Counted from the first letter of the stretch, positions 1-9,138 are shown. The stretch is 64,000 bases of DNA from JAUPVL01 sp964481235 (GCA_964481235.1 CAYZYH010000001.1:31319-95318); one strand, 5' to 3'. Program-made: numbers and translations. Notes: generated by a model from the letters alone, not told the origin.

Positions 1-690
1 ATCAAGTACCTTATCTAGCTTAGCAGCCGAGCCAATACTAATTTTAATACTCTCGGCCGTACGCTCACCTATTTGTAGGCTAAATTCTTCTTTGGCATAG
101 GCAATAATATCTGCAGTTAACTCATCGCCGGCAATTCTAATAGACTTAGAAGATACTATACCGCCAAGACTAATTACCGCCACCTCAGATGTACCGCCGC
201 CAATATCAACTATCATACTACCGGCCGCATCGTGCACTGGCAGGTTACTACCTACTGCTGCCGCCATTGGCTCTTCAATTAAAAAGGTTTGTCGAGCTCC
301 AGCATTACTTGCAGCATCTTCAACGGCACGTTTTTCAACCTCAGTTACACCCGATGGAATACCTATTACAACACGTGGTCGAGGAAACAGCACAAAACTT
401 TCCTTATGTACTTTCTCTATAAAATATTTGAGCATTTGTTCAGTTATCTCAAAATCACTCACCACTCCATCAACTAGAGGACGTGTGGCGACAATATTGG
501 CCGGAGTTTTACCCACCATTCGTTTAGCCTCGTCGCCGATTGCCAAGATTTGCTTATTTTTGGTATTAATTGCTACCACAGAAGGTTCGTTGATCATTAT
601 TCCTTGACCCCCCACGTACACCAAAGTATTGGCCGTACCTAGGTCAATACCAATATCGTGACTAAATTTTCCTAAAAAAGAATTTATCAT
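1..690 (-). CDS. mreB: Rod-shape determining protein MreB (3' end beyond window)
   Basis: Actin-like ATPase that organises lateral cell-wall synthesis. Translation from ATG at 690 gives 230 codons without a stop, so the C-terminal third lies outside the window. The phosphate-1 motif GIDLGTANTLVY is near residue 14 and the phosphate-2 motif DIGGGTSEVAV near residue 167, with IEEPMAAAVG before it, all typical of MreB. Actin-like FtsA lacks this pattern. It is the most downstream gene seen of a minus-strand envelope/translation block. Presence of MreB suggests a regulated, possibly rod-like, cell shape. Confidence 0.95.
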   Translation of the reverse strand, partial: MINSFLGKFSHDIGIDLGTANTLVYVGGQGIMINEPSVVAINTKNKQILAIGDEAKRMVGKTPANIVATRPLVDGVVSDFEITEQMLKYFIEKVHKESFVLFPRPRVVIGIPSGVTEVEKRAVEDAASNAGARQTFLIEEPMAAAVGSNLPVHDAAGSMIVDIGGGTSEVAVISLGGIVSSKSIRIAGDELTADIIAYAKEEFSLQIGERTAESIKISIGSAAKLDKVLD

Positions 691-760
691 ACAATACTAG
701 TTTACCAAGCAATTCTATCTGTTGCTATACAAACTGGGGTGATTTAGTTAATTCTCTAAA

Positions 761-1495
761 TTATTTAATCAACCCAGCTAGTACTATAAACGCTAAGGCG
801 TTGTTTATCATATGTAGCGCAACTCCCGGGATAATACTTTTTAAGCGAATGTAAAAAACGCTCAAAACACAGCCAAGTATAAAAGTATAAATAATCACAT
901 TGGCTTGACCATGTAAAAATGCAAATAGAGCGCTAGAACCAATTATGCCCGCTAGCCAACCAAATCGTTTTGTTAAACTAGAGAGTAACAAACCTCTAAA
1001 ATAGAGTTCTTCAATTATTGGTGCACAAACCACCGTAACAAAAAAGCTTACCCACAAGCCAGCCCCAGAACGTCCAAACTCAAAACCTACATCTTGAGCT
1101 TGATTAACATCGATACTAGGAAAAAAAACACTTACCAACACAAATGCCACTACTACCAGCCCACTAAATACCACTAGGCCTGATAGAACATAAAGAATAC
1201 CTTTCCAAATAGTAAATTTTCTTAAGCCCAGGTCAGATAATTTGGCTTTGTATTTTCGTAGTAACCAATACAACAGCCCTACTTCTATCAATAAAGATAT
1301 TACAGTAAAGATAGTATCCATTACCAAATCGTTATTACGAATAGTTTGTCTTATTGATTCAGGAAAAACCCCAAAATGCGAAAGCCCAATAATAATTAAA
1401 AAAAGTGCAAAAGGAATAGCAATTGAAAATACTATTACTTTTAAGACATCTCGAAGACTCCATGGAACCTTAGCAATTGTAATATCTTTGCGCAA
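761..1495 (-). CDS. CPBP family intramembrane metalloprotease
   Basis: A 244-residue polytopic membrane protein. The family signatures are visible: EELYFRG (EExxxR) near residue 165, FAFLHGQ (FxxxH) about 30 residues on, and HMINNA (HxxxN) near the C terminus. These polar residues form the intramembrane active site of CPBP/Abi (Rce1-like) proteases. The start is TTG at 1495, preceded by AAAGG at 5-nt spacing. It lies 12 bp downstream of rseP on the same strand, so two unrelated intramembrane proteases are probably co-transcribed. The substrate is unknown; CPBP proteins include prenyl-protein proteases and bacteriocin-immunity proteins. Confidence 0.88.
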   Translation of the reverse strand: MRKDITIAKVPWSLRDVLKVIVFSIAIPFALFLIIIGLSHFGVFPESIRQTIRNNDLVMDTIFTVISLLIEVGLLYWLLRKYKAKLSDLGLRKFTIWKGILYVLSGLVVFSGLVVVAFVLVSVFFPSIDVNQAQDVGFEFGRSGAGLWVSFFVTVVCAPIIEELYFRGLLLSSLTKRFGWLAGIIGSSALFAFLHGQANVIIYTFILGCVLSVFYIRLKSIIPGVALHMINNALAFIVLAGLIK

Positions 1496-1507
1496 AACTA
1501 CCTTTAC

Positions 1508-2590
1508 CTATCGAAGCCTAGCAATATCGCTAATACTAATCACTACCATAAGAATTAATAACCCCACAAAACCAGCAATATGTATTATATTCTCTCGCTC
1601 TGGAGTAATACGTATACCAATCTTTTGTAATATCAGTACAAACTGACGACCTCCGTCTAAGGCCGGTAATGGCAGGGCATTTATAACCGCTAAGCTAAGT
1701 GATATTGATGCTGTAAAAAGTATTATATAGCGAAATCCAAAGTTCATTATTTGGGAGAATATTGATACCGCCCCTATTGGACCAGACACCTGCTCACTTA
1801 CTTTGCCAGCTGAAAACAGGCCTACAATAAGGCTACCAAATGCCGCTAGTGTTGCCCAAATAAATTGAAACATCATTACAAGTGCGGCGATTGGTGCAGT
1901 CCACCAACTGTAATAACTTAGCGACATTTGGTCGGCCGTAATACCTAAAATGCCATTTTTTTCATCATTACCTAGCACAACGGTTTTTTCAGTGACGCTA
2001 CCCGACTTATTGACTTTTATTACTACGCTTTGGCCTGCATGCGCTTTTGTATACTGCCTTAACCCCTCGTTGCTGGTAATCTGGGTATTGTCGATAGTAA
2101 CAAGCCCATCACCTTGAGATAAGCCAGCCTTTGCAGCTGCACTATCTGGTGAGACCGTTAAAATAGTTAACTCATTACTACTAGTTTGTTTGGGTTTTAT
2201 GGGGCCAAAGTCTGGTAATGGTTGTCCCAGAGGTGGCATACCTACAATTAGCAAGAAGGTAAACAAGATATACGCTATTAAGAAATTCACCACTACCCCG
2301 GCCATAATAACTCGAGTTTTGGGCCAAAAACTCAGGCTAACAAAACTACCTTTACCTTTCACCGATCCATCTTCGCCACGCAACCTTACAAATCCGCCAA
2401 CTGGTAAAGCATTAATGCTATAAATTGTATTACCACGTTTTCTTCCATACATTCTCGGTGGAAACCCCACTCCAAACTCATCTACTATTACACCCTCACG
2501 TCTTGCCGACAAAAAGTGTCCAAGTTCGTGCGCAACTACTAAAATAGTAAATAGTATTAGTACACCAAGAATACTTATTGCAAGTATCAT
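1508..2590 (-). CDS. rseP: RIP metalloprotease RseP (site-2 protease, M50)
   Basis: Zinc intramembrane protease of 360 residues that cleaves membrane-embedded anti-sigma factors or signal-peptide remnants. HELGH (residues 21-25) gives the zinc ligands in the first membrane helix, and NALPLPALDGGR near residue 310 carries the LDG motif. A single PDZ domain (about 140-210, SAAAKAGLSQGDGL) lies between them. Length and order match the family. The ATG overlaps the uppS stop codon (TAATG), indicating translational coupling. Adjacent uppS-rseP is a common bacterial gene order. Confidence 0.95.
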   Translation of the reverse strand: MILAISILGVLILFTILVVAHELGHFLSARREGVIVDEFGVGFPPRMYGRKRGNTIYSINALPVGGFVRLRGEDGSVKGKGSFVSLSFWPKTRVIMAGVVVNFLIAYILFTFLLIVGMPPLGQPLPDFGPIKPKQTSSNELTILTVSPDSAAAKAGLSQGDGLVTIDNTQITSNEGLRQYTKAHAGQSVVIKVNKSGSVTEKTVVLGNDEKNGILGITADQMSLSYYSWWTAPIAALVMMFQFIWATLAAFGSLIVGLFSAGKVSEQVSGPIGAVSIFSQIMNFGFRYIILFTASISLSLAVINALPLPALDGGRQFVLILQKIGIRITPERENIIHIAGFVGLLILMVVISISDIARLR

Positions 2591-3285
2591 TACCTACCAA
2601 ACCTCCTCTTTCTTTCATTAAACTCAAGTAATATTTTATCTAGATCATTCTCATTAAAATCTGGCCAAAATTTATCGACAAATTTCAGTTCAGAATAAGC
2701 ACTATCCCAAAGTAAAAAGTTACTTAGCCGTTGCTCACCACTAGTACGCACTATAAGATCGGGTGCTGGAACACCAGCGGTATATAAATGCTCTTTAACT
2801 GTTTCTTCTGTAACGTTTTCGGGCTTAATATTTTCCTGAATAATTTCACGGACTGCTAACACTAGTTCTTCTTGCCCGCCATAGTTAAAACATGCCATAA
2901 ATGTACCAGCAGTATTGTTTTTTGTTAGTTCCTCGGCTTGCTCAATAGCAGTAACCACTTTTTTATCTAATTTATTACGCGAGCCAATAATACGCAGACG
3001 AACGTTCTTTTCGTTTAACTCTTTAGCGTCTTTAAGCACAACTTTAAGAGTAAGTTTCATTAGATAGCCAACCTCTTCGCTACTTCTTTGCCAGTTCTCA
3101 GTTGAGAACAAATAACAACTAAAGTAGGGGATGTTTTTATCAAAACAGGCCTGGGCAATATTTTTTAGGTTTTTATAACCAACAAGATGACCCTCAAAGG
3201 TACGCATACCGTGCTGTTTGGCCCAACGACGATTACCGTCTAGTATAAAGCCAATATGTCGAATTTGCTGGGTAGATTCTTTCAT
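2590..3285 (-). CDS. uppS: Isoprenyl transferase (undecaprenyl diphosphate synthase)
   Basis: Cis-prenyltransferase making the C55 lipid carrier for peptidoglycan and surface polymers. HIGFILDGNRRWAKQHG near the N terminus contains the catalytic Asp of the DGN motif and the diphosphate-binding Arg residues. The C-terminal part has PDLIVRTSGEQRLSNFLLW and the conserved Trp/Glu-rich region. I chose ATG at 3285 (231 residues), which puts the DGN motif at the usual distance; an upstream TTG at 3300 would add five residues and neither start has a clear ribosome binding site. It is 25 bp downstream of frr, an order seen in many bacteria. Confidence 0.95.
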   Translation of the reverse strand: MKESTQQIRHIGFILDGNRRWAKQHGMRTFEGHLVGYKNLKNIAQACFDKNIPYFSCYLFSTENWQRSSEEVGYLMKLTLKVVLKDAKELNEKNVRLRIIGSRNKLDKKVVTAIEQAEELTKNNTAGTFMACFNYGGQEELVLAVREIIQENIKPENVTEETVKEHLYTAGVPAPDLIVRTSGEQRLSNFLLWDSAYSELKFVDKFWPDFNENDLDKILLEFNERKRRFGR

Positions 3286-3310
3286 AAATGTTTTTGCCAA
3301 CTTGTTTTAT

Positions 3311-3871
3311 TTAAGTTTGCATTAATTCAGATTCTTTTGCGCCTACTATATTAGTAATTTGTTTTTGGTAGTTTTCTATTAGACTAGTAACATCTTTTTC
3401 TAACTTAGTAAGATCGTCGCGTGAAAGATCTTTGCTTTTTTCTGCAGATTTTGCATCGTTAATGGCTTCGTGACGAGCGTTTCTTAGCGAAATACTAGCT
3501 TGCTCAGCTTTTTCGTGTATCAGCTTAACCATCTGTGAACGAGTTTCTTCGCTCATAGGTGGCACATTTAAACGAATAACGTGACCATCATTATTGGGGG
3601 TTAGACCCAAACTTTGCTTTTCAGAAATAGCCTTTTCTATAGCTGCTAAATTGCTACTATCCCATGGTTGTATCTGAATAGTTTTGGCATCTGGCGTAGA
3701 AATGGTAGCAAGTGCCTTGAGTGGAGTTTCTGCTCCGTATACACTCACCTTGATAGAATCTACTAAGCCTCCATTTGCTCGACCCGATCGAATACCTGCT
3801 AGTTCACTGTTGAGGTGTTCTAAGCCAGCTTTCATTTTTTCTTCACAAGTTTTGATAATTTGTTGTTGCAT
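3311..3871 (-). CDS. frr: Ribosome recycling factor
   Basis: A 186-residue protein with full-length RRF architecture: long helices at each end of the chain and the conserved stretch LAGIRSGRANGGLVDSIKV near residue 24. IQPWDSSNLAAIEKAI and LNVPPMSEETR are further family hallmarks. With EF-G it splits post-termination ribosomes. A TATAAT box at 3881-3886 (minus strand) lies only 9 nt before the ATG, with TTGTTT 18 bp further upstream. The gene therefore seems to have its own promoter, separate from tsf/rpsB, and a very short or absent leader. Confidence 0.97.
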   Translation of the reverse strand: MQQQIIKTCEEKMKAGLEHLNSELAGIRSGRANGGLVDSIKVSVYGAETPLKALATISTPDAKTIQIQPWDSSNLAAIEKAISEKQSLGLTPNNDGHVIRLNVPPMSEETRSQMVKLIHEKAEQASISLRNARHEAINDAKSAEKSKDLSRDDLTKLEKDVTSLIENYQKQITNIVGAKESELMQT

Positions 3872-3935
3872 AATACCTTTATTATATCTTAACTATATTG
3901 CTTTAAACAACTTTAGTGATTAGATAAGTAAGATA

Positions 3936-4532
3936 CTACTCTACACCAAGTTCTAGGCGAGAAAAACGCTTAATTACGATGTTTTCGCCAAGTTTACCAA
4001 TGAGTTCTTTAGTGAGTTGTTCAATAGTTTTACTGTCGTCTTTAATAAATGGCTGATCTAGCAAACATACTTGCTCGTACCATTTCTTAAGTTTGCCTTC
4101 TACCATTTTGTCGGCAAACTCGGCTGGCTTACCACTAGCCAACACCTCTTTTTTAATTGTGTCGGTTTCTTTTTTTAACTCTCTTGGGTCAACGGTTGCG
4201 CTAGACAAATAGGTAGGGTTAGTAGCAGCAATGTGCATAGCTACATCACGAGCAAAATTTTTGAAGTCTTCGGTGCGAGCCACAAAGTCGGTTTCACAAT
4301 TTATTTCTACTAATACACCTATTTTTTCACCGTGCACATAGCTCTCTATTACACCATTGCCAGCCACTCTATCGGCTTTTTTACCTGCCTTGGCAATGCC
4401 TTTTAGGCGCATTAGCTCTACAGCTTTATCAAAATCACCTTTAGACTCGGTAAGTGCAGCTTTGGCGTCCATCATACCTGCGCCTGTTACGTCACGTAGC
4501 TTTTTTATGTTTTCTATTGTAATATCGGCCAT
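3936..4532 (-). CDS. tsf: Elongation factor Ts, short form
   Basis: Guanine nucleotide exchange factor for EF-Tu, 198 residues from ATG at 4532 (MADITIENIKKLRDVTGAG). This start is fixed by a ribosome binding site GAGGGAG inside the end of rpsB and by family N termini; an in-frame upstream extension into rpsB is not credible. The TDFVARTEDF motif (EF-Tu contact) is present. The protein is short like Thermus EF-Ts and lacks most of the long E. coli C-terminal dimerisation region. It starts one base after the rpsB stop, in the classical rpsB-tsf operon. Confidence 0.96.
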   Translation of the reverse strand: MADITIENIKKLRDVTGAGMMDAKAALTESKGDFDKAVELMRLKGIAKAGKKADRVAGNGVIESYVHGEKIGVLVEINCETDFVARTEDFKNFARDVAMHIAATNPTYLSSATVDPRELKKETDTIKKEVLASGKPAEFADKMVEGKLKKWYEQVCLLDQPFIKDDSKTIEQLTKELIGKLGENIVIKRFSRLELGVE

Positions 4533-4533
4533 T

Positions 4534-5340
4534 TTATTCTCCCTCTTCAACTGACTGCTCAGTAGCGGTCTTAGCTTTGTACTCTTGAGCACCTTTAGAG
4601 GCTGCATCGGCAACTTTTGCGGTAACTAGCTCAATCGCCTTAATAGCATCATCATTGCAGGCTATCGGAAACTCAACAAGTTCGGGGTTGGCATTGGTAT
4701 CGGCAATAGCAATTACCGGAATATTTAACTTACGAGCTTCAAGAATAGCGTTGTCTTCGCGTGGCATATCTACTACGTATAGTGCAGCAGGAAGTCCGTG
4801 CATATCACGTACACCATCAAACATTTGTTTGAGTTTGCGCAATTGATCTTCTAAAACTACTTTTTCTTTTTTAATTACACCCTCAAAATCGTTTTCGGTC
4901 TTTTGAGATTCTAATTTTTTAAGCCTCTGAATACGCAATGTAATGGTATCGAGATTGGTGAGCATACCACCAAGCCAACGGTGGGTTACAAAAGGCATTC
5001 CAGCCTCGCGAGCATGTTTTTCTACTATAGACTTAGCTTGTCTTTTGGTGCCGACAAAAAGTATCTGGCCACCTTGTTTAGCAATCTCGTAAGCAGTTTT
5101 TTCGGCCACCTCTAGTTGCCTAGCGGTAATAGTTAGATCAATAATATGTACTCCAGATCTAACACCAAAAATATATGGCTTCATCTTAGGGTTCCAGCGG
5201 TCGGTACGTTGACCAAAATGTGCACCAGATTCTAATAGTTGCTTGAGTATGGGGTCTATTTTTGTTGCTACAGTTTTCTTTGCTGCGGTAGCTTTTTTTG
5301 CAGTAGCCTTTGTAGTGCTACCTGTTGTCTTACTTGGCAT
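4534..5340 (-). CDS. rpsB: 30S ribosomal protein S2 with extended termini
   Basis: The S2 core (KQLLESGAHFGQRTDRWNPKMKPYIFG, GILFVGTKRQA-like QILFVGTKRQAKS, and VIAIADTNANPELVEFPIACND) is unmistakable. The 268-residue protein has a Lys/Thr/Ala-rich N-terminal extension of about 25 residues and a polar C-terminal tail. ATG at 5340 follows AAGGAG at good spacing. It is the first gene of rpsB-tsf, driven by the promoter at 5423-5451 through a leader that can fold into a hairpin. Confidence 0.97.
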   Translation of the reverse strand: MPSKTTGSTTKATAKKATAAKKTVATKIDPILKQLLESGAHFGQRTDRWNPKMKPYIFGVRSGVHIIDLTITARQLEVAEKTAYEIAKQGGQILFVGTKRQAKSIVEKHAREAGMPFVTHRWLGGMLTNLDTITLRIQRLKKLESQKTENDFEGVIKKEKVVLEDQLRKLKQMFDGVRDMHGLPAALYVVDMPREDNAILEARKLNIPVIAIADTNANPELVEFPIACNDDAIKAIELVTAKVADAASKGAQEYKAKTATEQSVEEGE

Positions 5341-5358
5341 ATCGCTCCTTCTTTCGTT

Positions 5359-5396
5359 GTATTAGTGCCCCAAGCGGGAGGAGTTATTACTAATAC
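5359..5396 (-). promoter_or_regulatory. Stem-loop in rpsB leader, candidate S2 autoregulatory site
   Basis: In the transcript, GTATTAGT at one end pairs perfectly with ACTAATAC at the other (8 bp). The loop holds CTCCTCCC, which can pair partly with the rpsB ribosome binding site GAAGGAG, and a CCCGCTTGGG mini-hairpin. The site lies between the promoter and the start codon. Autoregulation by S2 is known in other bacteria; applying it here is inference. Confidence 0.5.
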
Positions 5397-5422
5397 TGTT
5401 GCGTTAATTTTTTGACTCATCA

Positions 5423-5451
5423 ATGATAACAAATTTTCTGCAATCAGTCAA
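5423..5451 (-). promoter_or_regulatory. Sigma-70-type promoter for rpsB-tsf
   Basis: On the minus strand TTGACT (5446-5451) and TATCAT (5423-5428) are separated by exactly 17 bp. The predicted start leaves a leader of about 75 nt before the rpsB ATG. Confidence 0.75.
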
Positions 5452-5494
5452 TTATCTAGGCCTGAAATGACTAAAATTAGGGTATACTATCGTT

Positions 5495-6427
5495 ATGCAA
5501 AAAAAACTTAAGCTTAATAATAAATGGTTTTGGGTAGGAGTGTTGGCAGCAGTAATAAGTGCACCCAATGCCACAATTGTAAAATACGTAACCAATAGTA
5601 TAGACCCATTTGTATTTAGCGCCTTGCGTTTTGCACTTATTGCGGTTGTTACAACTCCATATATTTTTATTGCCCGTCACAAGTTCAATACAAAGAACTT
5701 AAAATACGCCATTTTAGTAGGTCTATTTATGACTATAGCAATATTTACATACGTGTGGGCTATTCGGCTTAGCCAAGCTAGTTATGTTACCATCATCACT
5801 CTACTTACACCTATAATTTTTGTGCTGTTATCTATTAGGCTTACCGGCGATAAAATAAACAAGCGTAGCATTGCAGGCATCACTTTGGCCGCACTTGGAG
5901 CATTTATTATTATTGCCCTACCAATTGCTATACAGCAAAAAGCCCCAGCTCAATTTTACCCATTAGCCAGCTTGCTAGCGCTACTTAATACTGTTAGCTT
6001 TCCACTTGCCATTATCTATTCAAAAAAATCCAATGAATCGGGGCTACCACTTACATCTATATTTTCTATTTCGTCGTGGATAGTGCTAACTTTTTCTGTT
6101 ATGTTTATTGTTCTTTTTGTGCCTATTAAATCTGTAACACTTAGCTGGGACATAATATTTGGCATTGCATACTCAGGTATTGTCGTGGCCTTAGTAGCAA
6201 GAATAATCGGGGTAATGAGTTATGAACATATTGGCTCAGCTGTAACTAGCGCCATTGCTTATGCCGAGACACTTCTGGCAGTTACGCTACCAATAGTTAT
6301 ATTGGGTGAAAAAATATCTATATATATGGTATTGGGTGGAATCTGTATACTTCTTGGTGTTTACTTAGCCGAACATCATCACAGCAACAAGCATAAACGA
6401 CACTATTTATTCTATAAAAGTCACTAA
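5495..6427 (+). CDS. EamA/DMT superfamily transporter
   Basis: A 310-residue integral membrane protein with about ten hydrophobic helices arranged as two EamA repeats. The first repeat opens with the pattern ISAPNATIVKYVTNSIDPFVFSALRF and the second carries the corresponding GIAYSGIVVALVARIIG/ETLLAVTLPIVILGEKIS region, both usual in drug/metabolite exporters. The substrate cannot be read from sequence. A TATACT box (5483-5488) ends 6 nt before the ATG and no ribosome binding site fits between, so the message may be leaderless. It is convergent with the next gene. Confidence 0.88.
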   Translation: MQKKLKLNNKWFWVGVLAAVISAPNATIVKYVTNSIDPFVFSALRFALIAVVTTPYIFIARHKFNTKNLKYAILVGLFMTIAIFTYVWAIRLSQASYVTIITLLTPIIFVLLSIRLTGDKINKRSIAGITLAALGAFIIIALPIAIQQKAPAQFYPLASLLALLNTVSFPLAIIYSKKSNESGLPLTSIFSISSWIVLTFSVMFIVLFVPIKSVTLSWDIIFGIAYSGIVVALVARIIGVMSYEHIGSAVTSAIAYAETLLAVTLPIVILGEKISIYMVLGGICILLGVYLAEHHHSNKHKRHYLFYKSH

Positions 6428-6432
6428 ATCAA

Positions 6433-7008
6433 CTAAGCTTTTCGACCCGTCATACCGAGTAGTTTGGTTTGGGCGTCGGCATCTTTAGTAACTTTTACTT
6501 CTGGGCCAAATACACCCATTTTGCGCCAATCTTCAGCTTGTGGTGAAATAACTTTATATAGTTCTTCTACCAGCTCGGCTGGCAACTCGGTACTGGCACC
6601 AATAAATTTGGCAATATCGTAAGCTCGCAGCGCTCTAAAATATGAGATGTGCAGTAAGTAATCTTTGGCAGGCCAATCGCCATAGCTCAAGTGCACTATT
6701 TTGTCGGGCTCGCTAAATACCCCTACTATCATTTGAGTCTCACCAGCGATAGCCTTAAAGCGCTTTATTGGGTCTTTACCCAGCAAGTTGCCATCGTATT
6801 TGCTGCCTACCTGCTCAATAGTTTTGCCTGATAGAACATCGGGCACCCATATTTCGTCATAGAGATGATAATTAATAACTTCGCGCAATGTACTAGCCTT
6901 GTCGGTAATATAGCTAGGTACTTTTTGGTCCCACTGATCGTCTTTAATCTGTTCTACTACGCTCACAAATGTCTTATCGGCCAAAATAAATAGTTCTTGT
7001 GGTGTCAT
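6433..7008 (-). CDS. DinB-like / TIGR03086-type protein
   Basis: A 191-residue helical protein resembling the actinobacterial TIGR03086 / mycothiol-dependent maleylpyruvate isomerase N-terminal family (DinB-like four-helix bundle). Conserved-looking pieces are INYHLYDEIWVPDVLSGK, SYGDWPAKDYLLHISYFRALRAYDIAKFIG and the C-terminal GVFGPEV. The family often binds a metal through His residues; YHLYD and LLHIS are candidates. ATG at 7008 has GGAG 6 nt upstream, better than a TTG at 7020. Family assignment is from memory of the pattern; function is unknown. Confidence 0.6.
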   Translation of the reverse strand: MTPQELFILADKTFVSVVEQIKDDQWDQKVPSYITDKASTLREVINYHLYDEIWVPDVLSGKTIEQVGSKYDGNLLGKDPIKRFKAIAGETQMIVGVFSEPDKIVHLSYGDWPAKDYLLHISYFRALRAYDIAKFIGASTELPAELVEELYKVISPQAEDWRKMGVFGPEVKVTKDADAQTKLLGMTGRKA

Positions 7009-7090
7009 AACAGTCTCCAATTAATACTTAATATTATAGCACTGTTATTGATCCCTAGACTTTAATTTTTATAACTTAGTCTAAATATTA

Positions 7091-8878
7091 TTAACCAGCA
7101 ATATCAAACTTCTTCAGTTTAGCCTTACCAGCCTTAGTCTTGCTGATAGTCTGAAGCTCAAGCAGCTCGGCATATATGCCATCTTTACGGTTGGCCAACT
7201 CGGCTGGGCTACCTACCTCGGCTACTTTACCTCCTTTAATACCCACAATGGTGTCAACATTAGAGATAGTACTAAGACGGTGAGCAATAATTAGAGTAGT
7301 GCGGTTTTTCATTAATCTCTCTAGGGCTTGCTGCACCTCATGCTCAGCCTTACTATCTAAGCTACTAGTAGCTTCGTCTAGTATTAAAATAGGTGGGTTT
7401 TTCATGATAGCGCGAGCTATAGCAATGCGTTGTTTTTGCCCGCCACTTAGTTTTACACCCCTCTCACCTATCTCACTATCAAAGCCTCTAGGCAGTTTTT
7501 TGATAAATTCATAAGCATTGGCAGCCTTAGCGGCGGCAATAAGGTCTTTTGTGGCCGGTTTATTTTGGCCATAACCAATGTTAGATTTAATAGTACCCGA
7601 GAAAAGCTGTGGCTCTTGAAACACCACCCCAATACTTCGACGCAAACTCTCTTGGCTAACGTTGTTTACGTCGTTGCCATCAATTAAAATTCTACCTTTG
7701 CTAACCTCATAAAACCGCAGCATAAGATTGGCTAACGTGCTCTTACCCTCACCACTTTCGCCCACAAGGGCCAATTTTTTGCCAGGTTCAATTACAAAGC
7801 TAATATCTTGTAGTACCTTCTTCTCTTTATCATAAGCAAAATCTACGCTCTGGTACTCAACCATACCTTTTTTTACCTGAAGCTTTTTGGCCCCTTTAAT
7901 ATCAGTGATGTCGGCTTGCAGGTCCATAATCTCAAAGTAATCTTTACTACCTGCTGTTGCGCGCTGCAGGGCATCAATAATAAAACTGCTGCCAAATAAT
8001 GGAAATTGAGCTTGAGTAGACAGAGTTAGCAGTAGCGTCATAGTACCTAAGTTATATACGCCTATATAGGCTTGGTAGATAATTACTCCTGTTATAGCTG
8101 TAAAAATTATGTTTAGCGCCAACCGGCGATACACATCGTAGCGATGCCACTCTATAGATTGGTCTTTAGATTGATGTTCAATCGCTCGTCGCTTGTTGCC
8201 ATAAAACAACAACTCACTGGCCTCCATTACAAAAGATTTTACTACTCGCACCTGGGCAATCGACTCCACAAATCGACCATTACCGACATCGAGATTTTTA
8301 TTTATTCCCTCTTGGTGTCGTTGCCACCCCTTGCTACTCAGGTGAGTTATCCAGATATAAATTGGGAATATTATGGCTAGCAAAAGCGCCACGGGCCAGC
8401 TATAAAAAGCGATTATTACCAGGGTAATAATCGTAGTTAAGAAAAACTGCACAAAATTATTGGCCAGAGTCTGCATAAGAGTAGCAATCGTAACTATCGA
8501 TCTATCGAGACGGGCAGTGATTTTACCAGTAATCTCGTTGTCATAATAACCAATAGGTAGCTCCATAAGGTGAGAAAAATACCGCTCTGAGAGCAGGCTG
8601 TTGAGCTTTACGCTCATCATATCGCCCCAGTAGCCGTTGAGATTAGATAGTAGAGTAGCTACCACGCTTGCTGCTCCGCCGACTATAACTAACCCTATAA
8701 AGAAGCTAAAAGGCACATTATTGCCAGCATATTTACTAACAATGCCATCTACCAAGCCCTTGGTAATAAAAGGAACTACTAGGTTGAGTAGAGCAATTAT
8801 AACTACAGCAATAGAAATAGCCACATAATATGGCCACAGCTGTTTAGAATATTTAATTATCTTCCAAATTGCTCTCAT
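7091..8878 (-). CDS. ABC transporter, fused permease and ATPase (exporter half-unit)
   Basis: A 595-residue type IV ABC exporter half-transporter that would work as a dimer. The first 320 residues carry about six membrane helices. The nucleotide-binding domain has Walker A GESGEGKST, the Q-loop in VVFQEPQLFSG, signature LSGGQKQR, Walker B ILILDEATS and the switch His in IIAHRLST. The architecture is that of lipid, peptide or drug exporters (MsbA/LmrA-like); the substrate is unknown. It is transcribed alone, with the terminator of the next unit immediately upstream. Confidence 0.93.
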   Translation of the reverse strand: MRAIWKIIKYSKQLWPYYVAISIAVVIIALLNLVVPFITKGLVDGIVSKYAGNNVPFSFFIGLVIVGGAASVVATLLSNLNGYWGDMMSVKLNSLLSERYFSHLMELPIGYYDNEITGKITARLDRSIVTIATLMQTLANNFVQFFLTTIITLVIIAFYSWPVALLLAIIFPIYIWITHLSSKGWQRHQEGINKNLDVGNGRFVESIAQVRVVKSFVMEASELLFYGNKRRAIEHQSKDQSIEWHRYDVYRRLALNIIFTAITGVIIYQAYIGVYNLGTMTLLLTLSTQAQFPLFGSSFIIDALQRATAGSKDYFEIMDLQADITDIKGAKKLQVKKGMVEYQSVDFAYDKEKKVLQDISFVIEPGKKLALVGESGEGKSTLANLMLRFYEVSKGRILIDGNDVNNVSQESLRRSIGVVFQEPQLFSGTIKSNIGYGQNKPATKDLIAAAKAANAYEFIKKLPRGFDSEIGERGVKLSGGQKQRIAIARAIMKNPPILILDEATSSLDSKAEHEVQQALERLMKNRTTLIIAHRLSTISNVDTIVGIKGGKVAEVGSPAELANRKDGIYAELLELQTISKTKAGKAKLKKFDIAG

Positions 8879-8914
8879 AAAGTTCTTTCAATTGTACGCT
8901 ACTTGAATAAATTT

Positions 8915-8942
8915 AAAAACCCTCCTAAATATAGAAGGGTTT
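8915..8942 (-). terminator. Rho-independent terminator
   Basis: Minus-strand transcript: AAACCCTTC, a short loop, GGAGGGTTT and then a T-rich run. It ends the unit of the two small membrane-protein genes that follow, before the ABC transporter promoter region. Confidence 0.75.
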
Positions 8943-8946
8943 GAGT

Positions 8947-9138
8947 TTACCTATCGGTAGCTTGGCTATTTGGGGTAGTACCAAAAATCAAATACGAAAT
9001 TACACAAGACACAAATACTGCACCAATAGCAGACATTTTACTTGGGGCCGCTAAAATACTCTGGGACGCTACTAAGTAAACAACCAAAGTTATTAATCTG
9101 CTCTTGGCCAGATTTTTTGCAAGTCTTTCTGGGCTCAA
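8947..9138 (-). CDS. Hypothetical small membrane protein
   Basis: A 63-codon frame with TTG as the only upstream start, beginning 9 nt after the stop of the upstream gene. It has a basic N terminus, two hydrophobic stretches (about residues 16-30 and 36-53, the latter AIGAVFVSCVISYLIFG) and a polar tail. I recognise no family. The terminator right after its stop supports a real transcript here, but there is no ribosome binding site, so translation would depend on coupling. It could be non-coding 3' sequence. Confidence 0.35.
   Translation of the reverse strand: MSPERLAKNLAKSRLITLVVYLVASQSILAAPSKMSAIGAVFVSCVISYLIFGTTPNSQATDR

Noticed and set aside
4533..4613. N-terminal extension of EF-Ts into rpsB
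   Set aside because: It reads the rpsB 3' end in another frame; the ribosome binding site and family N terminus fix the start at 4532.
7040..7080. AGACT/AGTCT inverted repeat after the ABC transporter
   Set aside because: Only five pairs with a long AT-rich loop and no T run; not convincing as a terminator.
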